DNA of 64,000 nt, from NCBI GenBank assembly GCA_019456165.1, contig VRUJ01000002.1:1-64000 (forward strand), in the 5' to 3' direction. Positions 63,257 to 64,000 of the stretch are shown here, one piece after another. A model generated the notes under the pieces. The model was not told where the DNA came from. It ran no database searches and saw only the letters and a program-made list of their open reading frames with translations. How positions within the stretch are numbered: the stretch's first letter is position 1; every line of letters begins with the position of its first letter. The DNA is from Chloroflexota bacterium. GTDB taxonomy: Bacteria > Chloroflexota > Anaerolineae > Anaerolineales > UBA11579. A program made the position numbers and the translations under genes.

Positions 63257-63907
63257 TCATCCACGCGAATAAACGATCACTTGCCAAAATCCTAAGAAAC
63301 CGCTGCGTGTGTAGTAATTCCGCCCAAAATCATTGGCCTTTAGAATATCTTCCACCAAAGCAGTGGGATGTGCAAAACTGCGAAACGGGTTACCCGTAAG
63401 CGCTAGAAAAAAATTAGCGATTTTAACGGCTGCTTTTATCCACCTTGTGTCATATGGAAATATCAAACCGTAATATTGCTTCGCCTTGGCAGCGGAGGCT
63501 GACACTAATGTGCGCATATCATCATAGCAGCAGATCACTTTATCAAGCGTCACGATATCAGCATCTTCTACCTCAGGGGAGAGGTCGACAAAATCACCGT
63601 GCAGGAAATTGGCTCGTTCACCGTGTCCTTGTCTTTGAGCTTCTTTTCTAGCAGCCGCCGCATATGCGCTGGAAGCATCCACGCTAGTTGACTTGGTGAT
63701 ACCGTTTTTGAGCATCTCATGTTGGATGTCTCCTATTCCGCCACCAATGTCGAGTAAGGTCATATCTTGAACTCCAAGAGATATAAGTGTTTCGATCAAT
63801 AAGCTTGTGGATTTAGCAGGGCCATCTCTGTGGTAGCGGAGAAGCTTTTTCGCAGCAGTTTTTTCCCCAAATTCTCGTTCAATCCCTTGGCATTGAGGGC
63901 ATGTCAT
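63257..63907 (-). CDS. SAM-dependent methyltransferase, class I
   Basis: 216 residues. An N-terminal CPQC pair (residues 3-6) precedes a Rossmann-fold methyltransferase with the SAM motif LLDIGGGIGDIQHEML (about 51-66) and an acidic loop near SVDAS; DADIVTLDKVICCYDD is motif IV. Resembles small methyltransferases of the BchM/UbiE-like type; the substrate is unknown and no pigment genes are near. Upstream bases to the window end (63908-64000) show no further gene. Confidence 0.85.
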   Translation of the reverse strand: MTCPQCQGIEREFGEKTAAKKLLRYHRDGPAKSTSLLIETLISLGVQDMTLLDIGGGIGDIQHEMLKNGITKSTSVDASSAYAAAARKEAQRQGHGERANFLHGDFVDLSPEVEDADIVTLDKVICCYDDMRTLVSASAAKAKQYYGLIFPYDTRWIKAAVKIANFFLALTGNPFRSFAHPTALVEDILKANDFGRNYYTRSGFLGFWQVIVYSRG

Positions 63908-64000
63908 AAGCTAAAAACTACCACCGGAAATATTTTGGGCTATTTACAAAAAAACATTTCTTATTCAATAGCTAATCAACAATCCTAATTCCTTAAAGCG

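Noticed and set aside
1..64000. CRISPR arrays, tRNA or rRNA genes
   Set aside because: No regularly spaced direct repeats and no cloverleaf-like segments were noticed; a tRNAscan/Infernal run would be decisive.

Overview
The window reads as a chromosomal segment of a bacterium from the Chloroflexota, most likely class Anaerolineae. This is an inference from overall protein character (RNase Y, type I MetAP next to adk, B12-dependent NrdJ, Pro/Thr-rich lipoprotein linkers, DUF5666 repeat protein, SDR/ATL genes) and moderate GC; no rRNA or tRNA gene is present to fix it. Nearly everything is ordinary housekeeping DNA, dense and mostly on the + strand.

Positions 1-18777 hold the tuf end and the full S10-spc-alpha ribosomal super-operon: rpsJ, rplC-D-W-B, rpsS, rplV, rpsC, rplP, rpmC, rpsQ, rplN-X-E, rpsN-H, rplF-R, rpsE, rpmD, rplO, secY, adk, map, rpmJ, rpsM-K-D, rpoA, rplQ, truA, rplM, rpsI and a strong terminator. 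A complete 1.4-kb insertion sequence with a 9-bp target duplication sits between map and rpmJ, and a good sigma70-type promoter lies just downstream of it. infA, usually found at this junction, is missing, and the restored pre-insertion spacer is too short to have held it.

Positions 18790-38394 are a mixed housekeeping/accessory stretch: a YabN-like MazG fusion, a minus-strand NUDIX/DUF1028/RidA group, an MBL hydrolase, rny-recX-recA on the minus strand, a MaeB-type malic enzyme, a lone OLD-like ATPase whose TOPRIM acidic residues look replaced, a probable protein-deglycation pair (LMW phosphatase plus fructosamine kinase) with an acetyltransferase and a polysaccharide deacetylase, an alkyltransferase-like protein, an SDR pseudogene with three separate in-frame stops (one carried by a 132-bp nested-palindrome insertion), and a cysteine-desulfurase-like gene.

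Positions 38459-55933 are a complete division and cell wall (dcw) cluster: an mraZ promoter with three 10-bp-phased MraZ boxes, mraZ, rsmH, ftsL-like, PBP, murF, mraY, murD, ftsW, murG, a CvpA-like protein, murC, a 60-aa unknown, murB, ddl, ftsQ, ftsA, ftsZ. Genes overlap extensively; ftsW and murG share about 77 bp.

Positions 56146-60074 form a deoxynucleotide module (nrdR, nrdJ, deoxynucleoside kinase). The end of the window carries a secreted lipoprotein, a secreted DUF5666 protein containing a perfect 540-bp tandem duplication, and a minus-strand methyltransferase. No CRISPR array, prophage or obviously new multi-gene system was found; the most unusual items are the multiply interrupted SDR gene with its palindromic insert, the active-site-poor OLD protein, the ftsW/murG overlap and the infA-less, IS-split ribosomal operon.
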